Shown here piece after piece: positions 9,190 through 16,152 of a DNA stretch of 64,000 nt. The translations under genes and the position numbers were made by a program. The notes under the pieces are model-generated. The model saw only the letters and a list, made by a program, of their open reading frames with translations, did not search any database and was not told the DNA's origin. Within the stretch, counting starts at the first letter, position 1. Each line of letters begins with the position of its first letter. The stretch is from an uncultured Acidimicrobiaceae bacterium. GTDB lineage: Bacteria > Actinomycetota > Acidimicrobiia > Spongiisociales > SHLN01. Location of the stretch: the NCBI GenBank assembly GCA_947259275.1, contig CAMYMH010000004.1, positions 94,330 through 158,329 of the forward strand, in the 5' to 3' direction.

Positions 9190-9342
9190 TCCCTTCGGGT
9201 GCCCGTCAACCTGGAGAATGCCATCCCTCATCTCTGCCGGCGAAGGCTTCCCCGGTTCGACCCCTCAACCTTCGTCGACTGTCAGCGCCGATTACCCCCA
9301 TATGGGCGATAGCGATCATTTCGAACGGTGCCCGCATGTCCT

Positions 9343-9494
9343 CACTTCGTGCGCTACCCGGTGACGCGGGTCGGGTTGGCAGATTGCCTCGCTGGGTGGT
9401 GCCCCGCTGCCTAACTCATAACCCGAAGGTCGGCGATCGCAGCGAGCTTGCGCGCGGCGGCGATCGCGAAGACCAACAGGCCAAATCCCGCCCC
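9343..9494. repeat. 152-bp dispersed repeat, right copy
   Basis: It is about 96% identical to 4115-4266 over its full length with no gaps. It ends 45 bp before the start codon of the DUF222-HNH gene. The minus-strand frame ending in AAARKLAAIADLRVMS is preserved up to its stop codon, matching the other copy. Confidence 0.85.
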
Positions 9495-9524
9495 AAGCCT
9501 CTGGTTTGTGTCGTAGGGGTCTGG

Positions 9525-9530
9525 TATCAT
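9525..9530 (+). promoter_or_regulatory. Probable -10 element for a leaderless DUF222-HNH transcript
   Basis: TATCAT lies 9 nt upstream of the ATG at 9540, so transcription would start at or beside the start codon. No Shine-Dalgarno sequence precedes the ATG, which supports a leaderless mRNA. No good -35 hexamer is visible at standard spacing. Confidence 0.5.
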
Positions 9531-9531
9531 A

Positions 9532-9547
9532 TCGAACATATGTTCGA
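9532..9547. promoter_or_regulatory. LexA (SOS) box overlapping the DUF222 start codon
   Basis: TCGAACATATGTTCGA is a perfect 16-bp palindrome and an exact match to the mycobacterial/Gram-positive LexA consensus TCGAAC-N4-GTTCGA. The ATG at 9540 lies inside it. LexA bound here would block the presumed transcription start site directly. Confidence 0.85.
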
Positions 9548-10805
9548 GAACGAGAACTTCGAATCGGCCCCCGGCATGCTGGACGGGCTAGATGACATCG
9601 AACCCGGCTGGACCCTGGCCGTCTGGTTGTCCCGCATCAACCTCGATGAACTCTCCGGCCATGACCGGGTCGTGGTGCTCCGCGCCCACCAGCGGATGGC
9701 ATCGCATTACACGGCTCAAACCTACGATGCCATGGCCTCCGTCTCCGACTCCATCTCAGAGATAGACGATGACCCCCAACTAGCCACTGAGTCCGCCGCC
9801 GCCGAAATCCGTGCTGCTCTCCGACTCACCCGCCGCACCGCCGACAGCGAACTCAGCCTGGCCCTCGACCTACGGCGGCGCCTCCCCCGCGTGTGGAAGC
9901 TCCTGGCGGCCGGGAAGATCGATCTGCGTCGGGCCCGGGCCATCATCCACGCCACCAGTCACCTCCCGATTGCCACTGCCCAGGAAGTCGTCGAGCAGGT
10001 GATCGATGAGGCGCCGCGACTCACCACCGGACAGCTATCTGTCCGGATCCGGCGCCTCTGCCTCGACGCCGATCCGGAACAAACCAGGGACCGCTACCAG
10101 CAGGCCATTGCCGACCGGCGTGTAGTCGCCGAGCCCACTCCGGAGGGAACCGCCCACCTCTTCGGACTCGACCTCCCACCCCACCGGGTCGCCGCCATCA
10201 CCCGTCGTATCAACCAAATCGCTCGAAGTCTGCGGTCCGGCGCTGAATCCCGCACCATGGACCAGCTCCGCGCCGACGTGCTACTCGGCCTCCTGGACGG
10301 CTCCTCGAGCGACAGCTCTACCCGCGGTGGCAGGGGCTCGGTCGACATCCATGTCGATCTGACCACTCTCACCGAGCTCACAGACCATGCCGGGGAACTG
10401 TCCGGGTTTGGGCCGGTCATCGCCGACATCGCCCGCCAAGTCACCGACCAGCAGTCTCGGGCCGAGTGGCGCTACACCGTCACCCACCCCGATAGCGGCC
10501 AGGTGCTCTACAACGGCATCACCCGTCGCCGGCCCACCGCCGGCCAGCGTCGGGAGGTCGAGGCGCACAACGCCAGGTGTGTGTTCCCTGGGTGTCGCAT
10601 GCCCGCCACCGACTGCGACATTGATCATCGGATCCCCTACGGGGAGGGTGGCCCCACCATCACGCCAAATCTCGCACCCCTATGCCGCCACGATCACGGC
10701 ATCCGTCAACGAGCCGGCTGGGTCTACCAAACTCTCCGCGACGGCGACCATTGCTGGACAACCAAACTCGGTCACACCTATACCACCAGCGGACGTCCGC
10801 CCTAG
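9540..10805 (+). CDS. DUF222 / 13E12-repeat family protein with C-terminal HNH nuclease domain
   Basis: A 421-residue protein. The start at 9540 is set by the LexA box and the -10 element rather than by the longer upstream frame. Residues 1-300 are the helical DUF222 domain (for example IRAALRLTRRTADSELSLAL and GKIDLRRARAIIHAT). The C-terminus is an HNH endonuclease: CVFPGCRMPATDCDIDH, then GGPTITPNLAPLCRHDH, with the paired Cys and His metal ligands present. Family members are abundant, repeated genes in Actinobacteria. Several M. tuberculosis 13E12 genes are, as I recall, in the LexA regulon. The likely role is DNA cleavage linked to DNA damage or mobile DNA. The adjacent dispersed repeat fits a mobile or duplicating locus. 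Confidence 0.92.
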   Translation: MFENENFESAPGMLDGLDDIEPGWTLAVWLSRINLDELSGHDRVVVLRAHQRMASHYTAQTYDAMASVSDSISEIDDDPQLATESAAAEIRAALRLTRRTADSELSLALDLRRRLPRVWKLLAAGKIDLRRARAIIHATSHLPIATAQEVVEQVIDEAPRLTTGQLSVRIRRLCLDADPEQTRDRYQQAIADRRVVAEPTPEGTAHLFGLDLPPHRVAAITRRINQIARSLRSGAESRTMDQLRADVLLGLLDGSSSDSSTRGGRGSVDIHVDLTTLTELTDHAGELSGFGPVIADIARQVTDQQSRAEWRYTVTHPDSGQVLYNGITRRRPTAGQRREVEAHNARCVFPGCRMPATDCDIDHRIPYGEGGPTITPNLAPLCRHDHGIRQRAGWVYQTLRDGDHCWTTKLGHTYTTSGRPP

Positions 10806-10861
10806 GACGCGCGGGGCCTGCATCAGGCCGCAGCTCGACCGCCGCTCACAGCCCGACCTCT

Positions 10862-11329
10862 TCAGCTCTCACTGGCGTCGCTGACAACACGTTTGGCTTT
10901 GCTGAGGCTGCGCTTGAAAACGACGTCCCGGTAGGCAGCGAACTTGGGGATGACGATGATGGCGGCGGCAACGATCTGGGCACCGAGGAACTCGACGTCG
11001 CTCAGATCGCCGCGCAGGCGGCCTGCCAGGAAGACGAAGCCGACGGTGAGAAAGCCGGCAACGATGTTGACGACGAAGAAGTGCGAGGTCTCCCGGACGT
11101 TGGCGCCACTGGTTTCGAGCGCGAAGGTCCAGCGCCGGTTGAGGAAATAGGACAGCAGCGTGCCGATCACCCAGGCGAACGCCACCGACAGCTCGTCGAG
11201 CAGCCCGAGCTTCCGAAACAGGAGCGACAAACCCAGAGTGACCACCGTGTTGAAGCCGCCGATGAATCCCAGCTTCACCATCTGGATGAAAGCCTCGCGA
11301 TTGACGAGCGTCTTGAGGTAATTCCTCAC
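10862..11329 (-). CDS. GtrA-family membrane protein
   Basis: A 155-residue protein with four membrane segments and the family signature at its start: FIQMVKLGFIGGFNTVVTLG, then AWVIGTLLSYFLNRRWTF. GtrA-like proteins help move or present polyprenyl-linked sugars across the membrane for glycan modification. The start codon overlaps the stop of the upstream 732-residue membrane protein by 4 nt (11326-11329), so the two are translationally coupled. The C-terminal tail (FKRSLSKAKRVVSDASES) is cytoplasmic. Length is normal. Confidence 0.9.
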   Translation of the reverse strand: MRNYLKTLVNREAFIQMVKLGFIGGFNTVVTLGLSLLFRKLGLLDELSVAFAWVIGTLLSYFLNRRWTFALETSGANVRETSHFFVVNIVAGFLTVGFVFLAGRLRGDLSDVEFLGAQIVAAAIIVIPKFAAYRDVVFKRSLSKAKRVVSDASES

Positions 11330-13524
11330 ACCGGTTCCGTCTCGTCAAGGTTCTCCGGAAATTTCTCAGGCCTGGCGGCCGGGTTGCCGGTCACCTTGCG
11401 GCGCTCTCGAACCAGCCAATACGCCAGCCCGGCAGCCCCCGCCAGGGTGAGAATGAGTCCGGTGCCCTCGTACCAGCGCCGTTTGAAAGTCAACTCGACA
11501 GACGTTTCGGTCGGGATCACCACCATGAAGGCCGGGGCTGCCCGATAGGGACCATCGGCGCCGCTCACCTTCCAGTTGGGGAAGAAGGAGACCTTGACCA
11601 GGTGGGGTACGCCGACGGCAGTGGTCTCGAACGAGATCCGATGATCCTCGAGCACGACATTGCTGACGGTTCCGTTTGAATTGATGGGCGCGGTACCTGC
11701 CAGCCCGCCCAGGCCCTCCTGCACCCGAGGCCAGTCCGACGGCCCGGATTGCACCAGCCAGTGGTCGAGTGTCTCAATCTGATTGTGCCAATCGACTGCT
11801 CCGCTGAAGAAATCCTCGAGCTCTTCGTCTTCACGAAAAACCAGGCTGGCTCGCTCGAGCACGCCAACCTCATCCGTCGGCTCGTATACGGCGGGGGTGA
11901 AGGCAGCCACATCGACGAGTGAGCTCGGGGGAAGCTCGAAGATCGTCCACGGCGAGGCCTGCGCGATTTCGGTGTATTGCGGGTGCAGGCGGGCTTCGGA
12001 GGTGGCCCGCTCTGTGAAAGCCACGTAATACCGCACATTGAACAGCTGCATGTGGGCGAGACCGCGATCGAGATCGAACCCGCTGTAGGGCAGGCCGGGG
12101 ATGGGGTTGGACGGCCGGTCGCTCATCTCGGCCGCGTTCATGAAGTGAAACGGCGTCGTGAGCGACGACTCGAACAACAGGCCCTCCATGGAGGGATGCC
12201 CATCACTCCAATAGGGGAACAGCATGAGGGCCATCGGGGTGCCGTACCGGTCCATATCGTTGTTGGCCTCCCACATGATGCGTCCGGGCTCCAGGTTGTC
12301 CACGGTCGCCATCAGGTTCTGGTACTCAGGAAATGGGTCCTTGGACTCGTAGCCGCTGTAGTTCCAACGTGCCCACCCGCTGCTCTGCTCGAGGCCCGAC
12401 AGCGGAGGGAAGATCAGGAGGGCCGCGGCTGCCAGGCCGACGGCCACCAGCATCGATGGGCGGGCGGGAAGCCGGCGATACAGGGAGAGGGCGGCGAGGC
12501 CGACTGCCAGCCCGGCGAAGAAGAAGACACCGTAAAACCAATACGGCAGCAGCCGGCCATTCCACAGCTTGCCGTCCAAGAACGGATAGGCGACCAGGGG
12601 GATCAGCATGACAATGGCAAGCACCGTGACCGAGTATCGCTTCCACAATGACCACACAAGGCCGATGGCTGCCAGCGGAAGCAGCGGCCACAGCTCGGTG
12701 GGAAGCGGCCCACCGGTCTGGGCTCCGAAGCCGCGCAGAGGCGAGAAGTTCATGTCGGTGGTGAACCCGATGGTCGCCACCAGCGGGACCACCCAGAACG
12801 CCGCCAGCGCGAACCCGAGCGCCCAGGTGGTTACCGCCCGGCGGCGGCTGCGATGCAACAGGTAAATGAGCGAGGCGCCACCGACGATGGCGGTCGGGAT
12901 GATGTGCGAGAGGGCCATCCCGGCCAGCATGATCGCCGCCAATGGGCTGAACTTGCGCCCGGATCGCGAGTCGCGCAGCAGCGCTCCCAGGTAGAAAAGG
13001 CCGAAAGCCATCGCCCAGGAGAAGGAGTACTCCCCCGCCAGCGTCGACTTGATGTTTCCCCCATAGATGGCGTAGCTCTCCATGAGGACAAAGGTGCCTC
13101 CGGCCACACCTGCCATGGTCGCCACCAGTCGAGGGGCCCCCGCCTGACGGGCGAGGTAGTAAGAGCCGGCCGGCATGGCGAGCAGGCCCATGATGGTCAC
13201 CAGCTTGAATGCCACCCCGTACGGAAGCACCACATCGAAGAAGACGATGGTGAGAGCCGGAAGCGGGAAGTAGAAGTACAGGATGGGAAAGCCGGCAAAC
13301 CAATCGTTGCTCCACCCCGAGATTCGCAGCGACGGCAGCAGGTTATCCCGCAGATAAGCAGGGACGAGGACGTGAGCACCCATATCGCCCCCCGAGGGGG
13401 TGGTGCTCGAGAGGAGCTCAGCCGGCTGCATGACGAAGAAAATGACGGTGCTCACACTCGCCATCACGGCAATCGCCATGTACAGACCGATGTGATGTGG
13501 CCGGTTTACGGGTGTGAGCTGCAT
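11326..13524 (-). CDS. Large polytopic membrane protein (GT-C / YfhO-like)
   Basis: A 732-residue integral membrane protein with about 11-12 predicted membrane helices up to residue 370, a large outer domain, and a final helix near 700 (GLILTLAGAAGLAYWLV). The first outer loop has acidic residues after helix 1 (SSTTPSGGDMGAHVLVPAYL), as in polyprenyl-phosphate-sugar-dependent GT-C transferases. Other stretches such as DWFAGFPILYFYFPLP resemble the membrane proteins related to 6-pyruvoyl-tetrahydropterin synthase. The likely job is sugar transfer to a surface glycan or protein with GtrA as partner. Donor and acceptor are unknown. The start is ATG 13524. Confidence 0.75.
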   Translation of the reverse strand: MQLTPVNRPHHIGLYMAIAVMASVSTVIFFVMQPAELLSSTTPSGGDMGAHVLVPAYLRDNLLPSLRISGWSNDWFAGFPILYFYFPLPALTIVFFDVVLPYGVAFKLVTIMGLLAMPAGSYYLARQAGAPRLVATMAGVAGGTFVLMESYAIYGGNIKSTLAGEYSFSWAMAFGLFYLGALLRDSRSGRKFSPLAAIMLAGMALSHIIPTAIVGGASLIYLLHRSRRRAVTTWALGFALAAFWVVPLVATIGFTTDMNFSPLRGFGAQTGGPLPTELWPLLPLAAIGLVWSLWKRYSVTVLAIVMLIPLVAYPFLDGKLWNGRLLPYWFYGVFFFAGLAVGLAALSLYRRLPARPSMLVAVGLAAAALLIFPPLSGLEQSSGWARWNYSGYESKDPFPEYQNLMATVDNLEPGRIMWEANNDMDRYGTPMALMLFPYWSDGHPSMEGLLFESSLTTPFHFMNAAEMSDRPSNPIPGLPYSGFDLDRGLAHMQLFNVRYYVAFTERATSEARLHPQYTEIAQASPWTIFELPPSSLVDVAAFTPAVYEPTDEVGVLERASLVFREDEELEDFFSGAVDWHNQIETLDHWLVQSGPSDWPRVQEGLGGLAGTAPINSNGTVSNVVLEDHRISFETTAVGVPHLVKVSFFPNWKVSGADGPYRAAPAFMVVIPTETSVELTFKRRWYEGTGLILTLAGAAGLAYWLVRERRKVTGNPAARPEKFPENLDETEPV

Positions 13525-13546
13525 CGGGCCTCCGATTGGGTGGAGG

Positions 13547-13732
13547 TCACGCCTTGGTCTTGCGGGCGAGCTTCAGAACGGCCTTGAGAGGCATCGGCTT
13601 TCCCTCCTGGTTCCACCAGCGGTTCTCACAGCGGTGGCAAGAGCAAAACGTAATCCCGGTCTGATCGGCCAATGTGAGATCGATCTCAATGAAATCGGAC
13701 GCGCCGCACTCGGGACAAGCCTGGTCACTCAT
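13547..13732 (-). CDS. Small C4 zinc-ribbon protein
   Basis: A 61-residue protein with two CxxC knuckles, CPEC at residues 6-9 and CHRC at about 33-36. They enclose a beta hairpin (DFIEIDLTLADQTGITFCS), followed by a basic tail LKAVLKLARKTKA. This is a typical zinc-ribbon fold of the kind that binds nucleic acid or protein. It has no catalytic residues. It lies 22 bp upstream of the 732-residue membrane gene and may share its transcript. No Shine-Dalgarno sequence is visible. Confidence 0.75.
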   Translation of the reverse strand: MSDQACPECGASDFIEIDLTLADQTGITFCSCHRCENRWWNQEGKPMPLKAVLKLARKTKA

Positions 13733-13830
13733 GGGCGGGGAGTCTACCCACCGCTTGGTCTTCTGCCGGCAATGTCAGCTGCCGGAGGCGGACCGGGGCA
13801 ACCCGGCAACGGCAGAGACGTTCAGGAATG

Positions 13831-14133
13831 TCACCGGCCTTGTTTTCTCGAAAGCTCGCCCGGCACGTCGTCGGCGTCGAGCCGGCCCAGATAGCACGAG
13901 CGTCTGGCGCCGTCCTCGTTCCAATACGCGTACCAATAGGGCCCGTGTGGACAGCGGGTGCAGTTTTGCTTGCCGCAGCGAACCAGCTGCTCCCGGTACC
14001 GAACCCGGGGCGCCTCGGTCCCCAGCGTCACCCCGCGCGCCTCGAGCCGGGCCCGGGCGAGCATGAGCAGGCGCCTCAGCTCATGCTCGTCCATCTCACG
14101 GACGGCTTCAACGAGATCGGGGTCAAGTGGCAT
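13831..14133 (-). CDS. DUF6788-like small protein with cysteine motif
   Basis: A 100-residue protein. The N-terminal half is a charged helix (VREMDEHELRRLLMLARARL). The C-terminal half holds CGKQNCTRCPHGPYWYAYW, then RRSCYLGRL. That is the signature of a family often found with transposon or phage-like small genes, where the cysteines probably bind zinc. I am fairly confident of the family resemblance but not of the exact Pfam number, and no function is known. It sits in a run of short minus-strand genes between the thioredoxin-like protein and the zinc-ribbon protein. About 98 bp of featureless DNA separate it from the latter. Confidence 0.75.
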   Translation of the reverse strand: MPLDPDLVEAVREMDEHELRRLLMLARARLEARGVTLGTEAPRVRYREQLVRCGKQNCTRCPHGPYWYAYWNEDGARRSCYLGRLDADDVPGELSRKQGR

Positions 14134-14188
14134 GAGTCAGGGTTGTCGAGGGAGCGGCCCCACAGGGGGCAAGGCTGATGGCCCCCGG

Positions 14189-14431
14189 CTAGGCAACGTT
14201 GGCTGGCTCGAGGGGAATGAACAGGTGCCGGTCACTGGCGCGCCGCCGGTCGGTCAGCGTCCAGCCAACTGGTGCGGTTCTTGTGTCGGCATGCTGAGAA
14301 CAGAGGGCTACGCCCCCTTCCGATTGGGAAGGTGTCGACAGATCATCGAGCCACACCTCGGCGCCGTCATAAGAGAAACTCATCAGGGCCGCGGCGGGTG
14401 TGCCACAGGAGCGACACAATGAAATGAACAT
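14189..14431 (-). CDS. DUF3499 family protein
   Basis: An 80-residue protein. Its N-terminus MFISLCRSCGTPAAALMSFS and the later CSQHADTRTAPVGW carry the paired Cys and Cys/His residues conserved in the actinobacterial DUF3499 family, probably a zinc site. In M. tuberculosis a DUF3499 protein (Rv3258c, from memory) lies near fbiA, as here. No Shine-Dalgarno is visible; a TAAGTT hexamer just upstream is compatible with a leaderless transcript. Its function is unknown. The start is 9 bp beyond the end of the thioredoxin-like gene. Confidence 0.82.
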   Translation of the reverse strand: MFISLCRSCGTPAAALMSFSYDGAEVWLDDLSTPSQSEGGVALCSQHADTRTAPVGWTLTDRRRASDRHLFIPLEPANVA

Positions 14432-14440
14432 GCGATCAAC

Positions 14441-14869
14441 TTAGAGCTCGCGCGGGTCCCGGCCCGGTATTTCGCCGGCCATGTGCGACGATCTGCCGGC
14501 CCGCCGCACCGCCCGGCGGAGCGCTCTTGGTTTCGGGAGGCCGGCAAACTGGCCACAGGGCCGGCCGTTCCCGTCCAATACGACCGTGATCGGGACACCG
14601 GTAACCCCGCGGTTACGGAGTTCGTGTGCTTCGTCCTCCTCACGAACCTGGCGGATCGGCAGGCCGAAGAGCGTGAGTCGCTCGAGGGTTGCCAAACAGG
14701 CAGGGCACTCATCCTTGGTGAAGATCACGAACCCAGAACCGGCCATAAGACCGGCGACGTTGATGGGGGCTCCGTGCCGGGCTGCCCGCCGGCGCAGCCA
14801 CCAGGCGGTCCCGAGAGACAGGCCGACCGCCCCTGCGACCGTGGCGATCTGGGGCAGGTCGGAGCTCAC
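14441..14869 (-). CDS. Membrane-anchored thioredoxin/glutaredoxin-like protein
   Basis: A 142-residue protein beginning with GTG at 14869, which overlaps the stop of the DUF5719 gene in a GTGA junction. That overlap is why I reject the much longer upstream frame. One N-terminal membrane helix (IATVAGAVGLSLGTAWWL) is followed by a redox domain: FVIFTKDECPACLATLERL with the CPAC active site, and VTGVPITVVLDG with the conserved cis-proline. It probably performs disulfide exchange at the membrane, on a substrate that cannot be read from the sequence. Coupling to DUF5719 and the GT2 membrane protein suggests a role in the same surface process. Confidence 0.85.
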   Translation of the reverse strand: MSSDLPQIATVAGAVGLSLGTAWWLRRRAARHGAPINVAGLMAGSGFVIFTKDECPACLATLERLTLFGLPIRQVREEDEAHELRNRGVTGVPITVVLDGNGRPCGQFAGLPKPRALRRAVRRAGRSSHMAGEIPGRDPREL

Positions 14870-16152
14870 TGGGCGGGTGCCAGCGGAACGCCCAACCCGA
14901 GACCTGCGTCGGACGCGCCGGTGACCAGCCAGGCCACGCTGACGGGCCCGGAAGCTGAGATGTCGGCTCCGCGACCGGAGACGTCGAGCCTGGCCAGGGA
15001 GTGGCCCGCCACCTCCAGCACCAGTCCGGCCTCCGCACCGATCGGACCGGCGTTCACCGTGACGGGATCGTCTCCGCTGTTGAGGACGAATAGGAAGGAG
15101 CTCAGGTCCGAAACGATGCCGTGAGCCGGCACCAGCCAGCGTTCCGCAGGTCGGGGCGCTCCCACCGAGGCGGCTGCGCCGCCGGAACCGTCCGACCGGA
15201 CCGCGGCCACGATGGCGACCGATGAGCGCAACACCGCCCCGGCCTCGAGGGCGGTGATCGCCGCCACGTCGAATCGCTCTTCCCGGCCGGGCCCGAGACT
15301 GAGGTCGAATCGCCCGACCGGCCCCTGGCGGCCCATCAGCTCGATATTCACGTCGGCCGATTCGGTTCCCGGGTTCCAGACCGAAATCGTGCCGGTAGTT
15401 CCCGCGATCTGAGCGAGCGGGAACTCCCAGATTGGCGAAGGGCTCTCGCCAGGCCATACCGCCAGTCCATCGAGGCCGGAGGCGTGCAAGCTGGGAACCA
15501 CGACTCCTTCCGTGACGGCGACACGGACTGCCACCTGCTCCCGGGTTCCAAGCAACAGACTGAGAGATACGTCTTCCCAGTCCCGCGGGCCAACGCTCAC
15601 GCTCTCCAGGTCGAGCAACGGCTCGAACCCGAACTCACTGATCACCTCGAGCGAGACCCGGCCCTGTTCCAGGAGTGGATTGAATAATCGCAGGGTGAGT
15701 GAGTCTGACGGCCCGATCGAGGCTCCGTTGAGATACCACTCCTTGGCTGCCACATAGCAGCCATCGGCTGCAACTTGCCGGGGGCCGCGGTACACGACCG
15801 CAGCCGCCGAAGGGCTCGAGGAAGTCTCAACGATCGCCGGGCCGGGATGAAACAGGAGCCCGTCCCCCACGTCCCAGTCCCCAACCCCACCCTCGATCCG
15901 GTTCTGGAATGAGTCGAGGTTCCCACCCTCGGCCGGGAGTGAGAATCCAACCAGTCCGGGCGTCGGCACCGCCGCGGTGAGGATCGGGTCGACTTCGCCG
16001 TCAACACCGGGACAGAACCAGACGCCGGCGCGAGTGTTGGTTGAGGGCACCGGCAGCTCGTCGACCACTCCCGAAGCCTCGTCGGGCGCCGGCATCGTCC
16101 AGGCGGCAATCGCCGTCAGGCCGGCCAGAACGGCGATGGCGACCCGCTTCAC
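14866..16152 (-). CDS. DUF5719 family secreted protein
   Basis: A 428-residue protein with a signal-anchor (MKRVAIAVLAGLTAIAAW) and then two or three beta-sandwich-like segments rich in Val, Ser and Gly. These include SVWNPGTESADVNIELMG and DLSSFLFVLNSGDDPVTV, typical of DUF5719. The family commonly sits beside a large GT2-membrane protein in Actinobacteria, exactly as here, and is presumed to work with it at the cell surface. Start ATG 16152 overlaps the upstream GT2 gene stop by 4 nt. A cysteine pair (WFCPG ... GCYVAAKEW) could form a disulfide. Function is not established. Confidence 0.85.
   Translation of the reverse strand: MKRVAIAVLAGLTAIAAWTMPAPDEASGVVDELPVPSTNTRAGVWFCPGVDGEVDPILTAAVPTPGLVGFSLPAEGGNLDSFQNRIEGGVGDWDVGDGLLFHPGPAIVETSSSPSAAAVVYRGPRQVAADGCYVAAKEWYLNGASIGPSDSLTLRLFNPLLEQGRVSLEVISEFGFEPLLDLESVSVGPRDWEDVSLSLLLGTREQVAVRVAVTEGVVVPSLHASGLDGLAVWPGESPSPIWEFPLAQIAGTTGTISVWNPGTESADVNIELMGRQGPVGRFDLSLGPGREERFDVAAITALEAGAVLRSSVAIVAAVRSDGSGGAAASVGAPRPAERWLVPAHGIVSDLSSFLFVLNSGDDPVTVNAGPIGAEAGLVLEVAGHSLARLDVSGRGADISASGPVSVAWLVTGASDAGLGLGVPLAPAQ

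Larger units (their letters stand above)
9190..9539. other. Intergenic region holding a dispersed repeat and the DUF222 promoter
   Basis: About 350 bp. The stretch 9190-9342 holds nothing I can identify. Positions 9343-9494 are the second copy of the 152-bp repeat. The last 45 bp contain the promoter and LexA box of the DUF222-HNH gene. Confidence 0.6.

Noticed and set aside
14441-15457. A 338-residue version of the thioredoxin-like protein with a long N-terminal extension
   Set aside because: The extension is an off-frame reading of the DUF5719 gene. The GTG at 14869 in a GTGA overlap gives a normal anchored thioredoxin.
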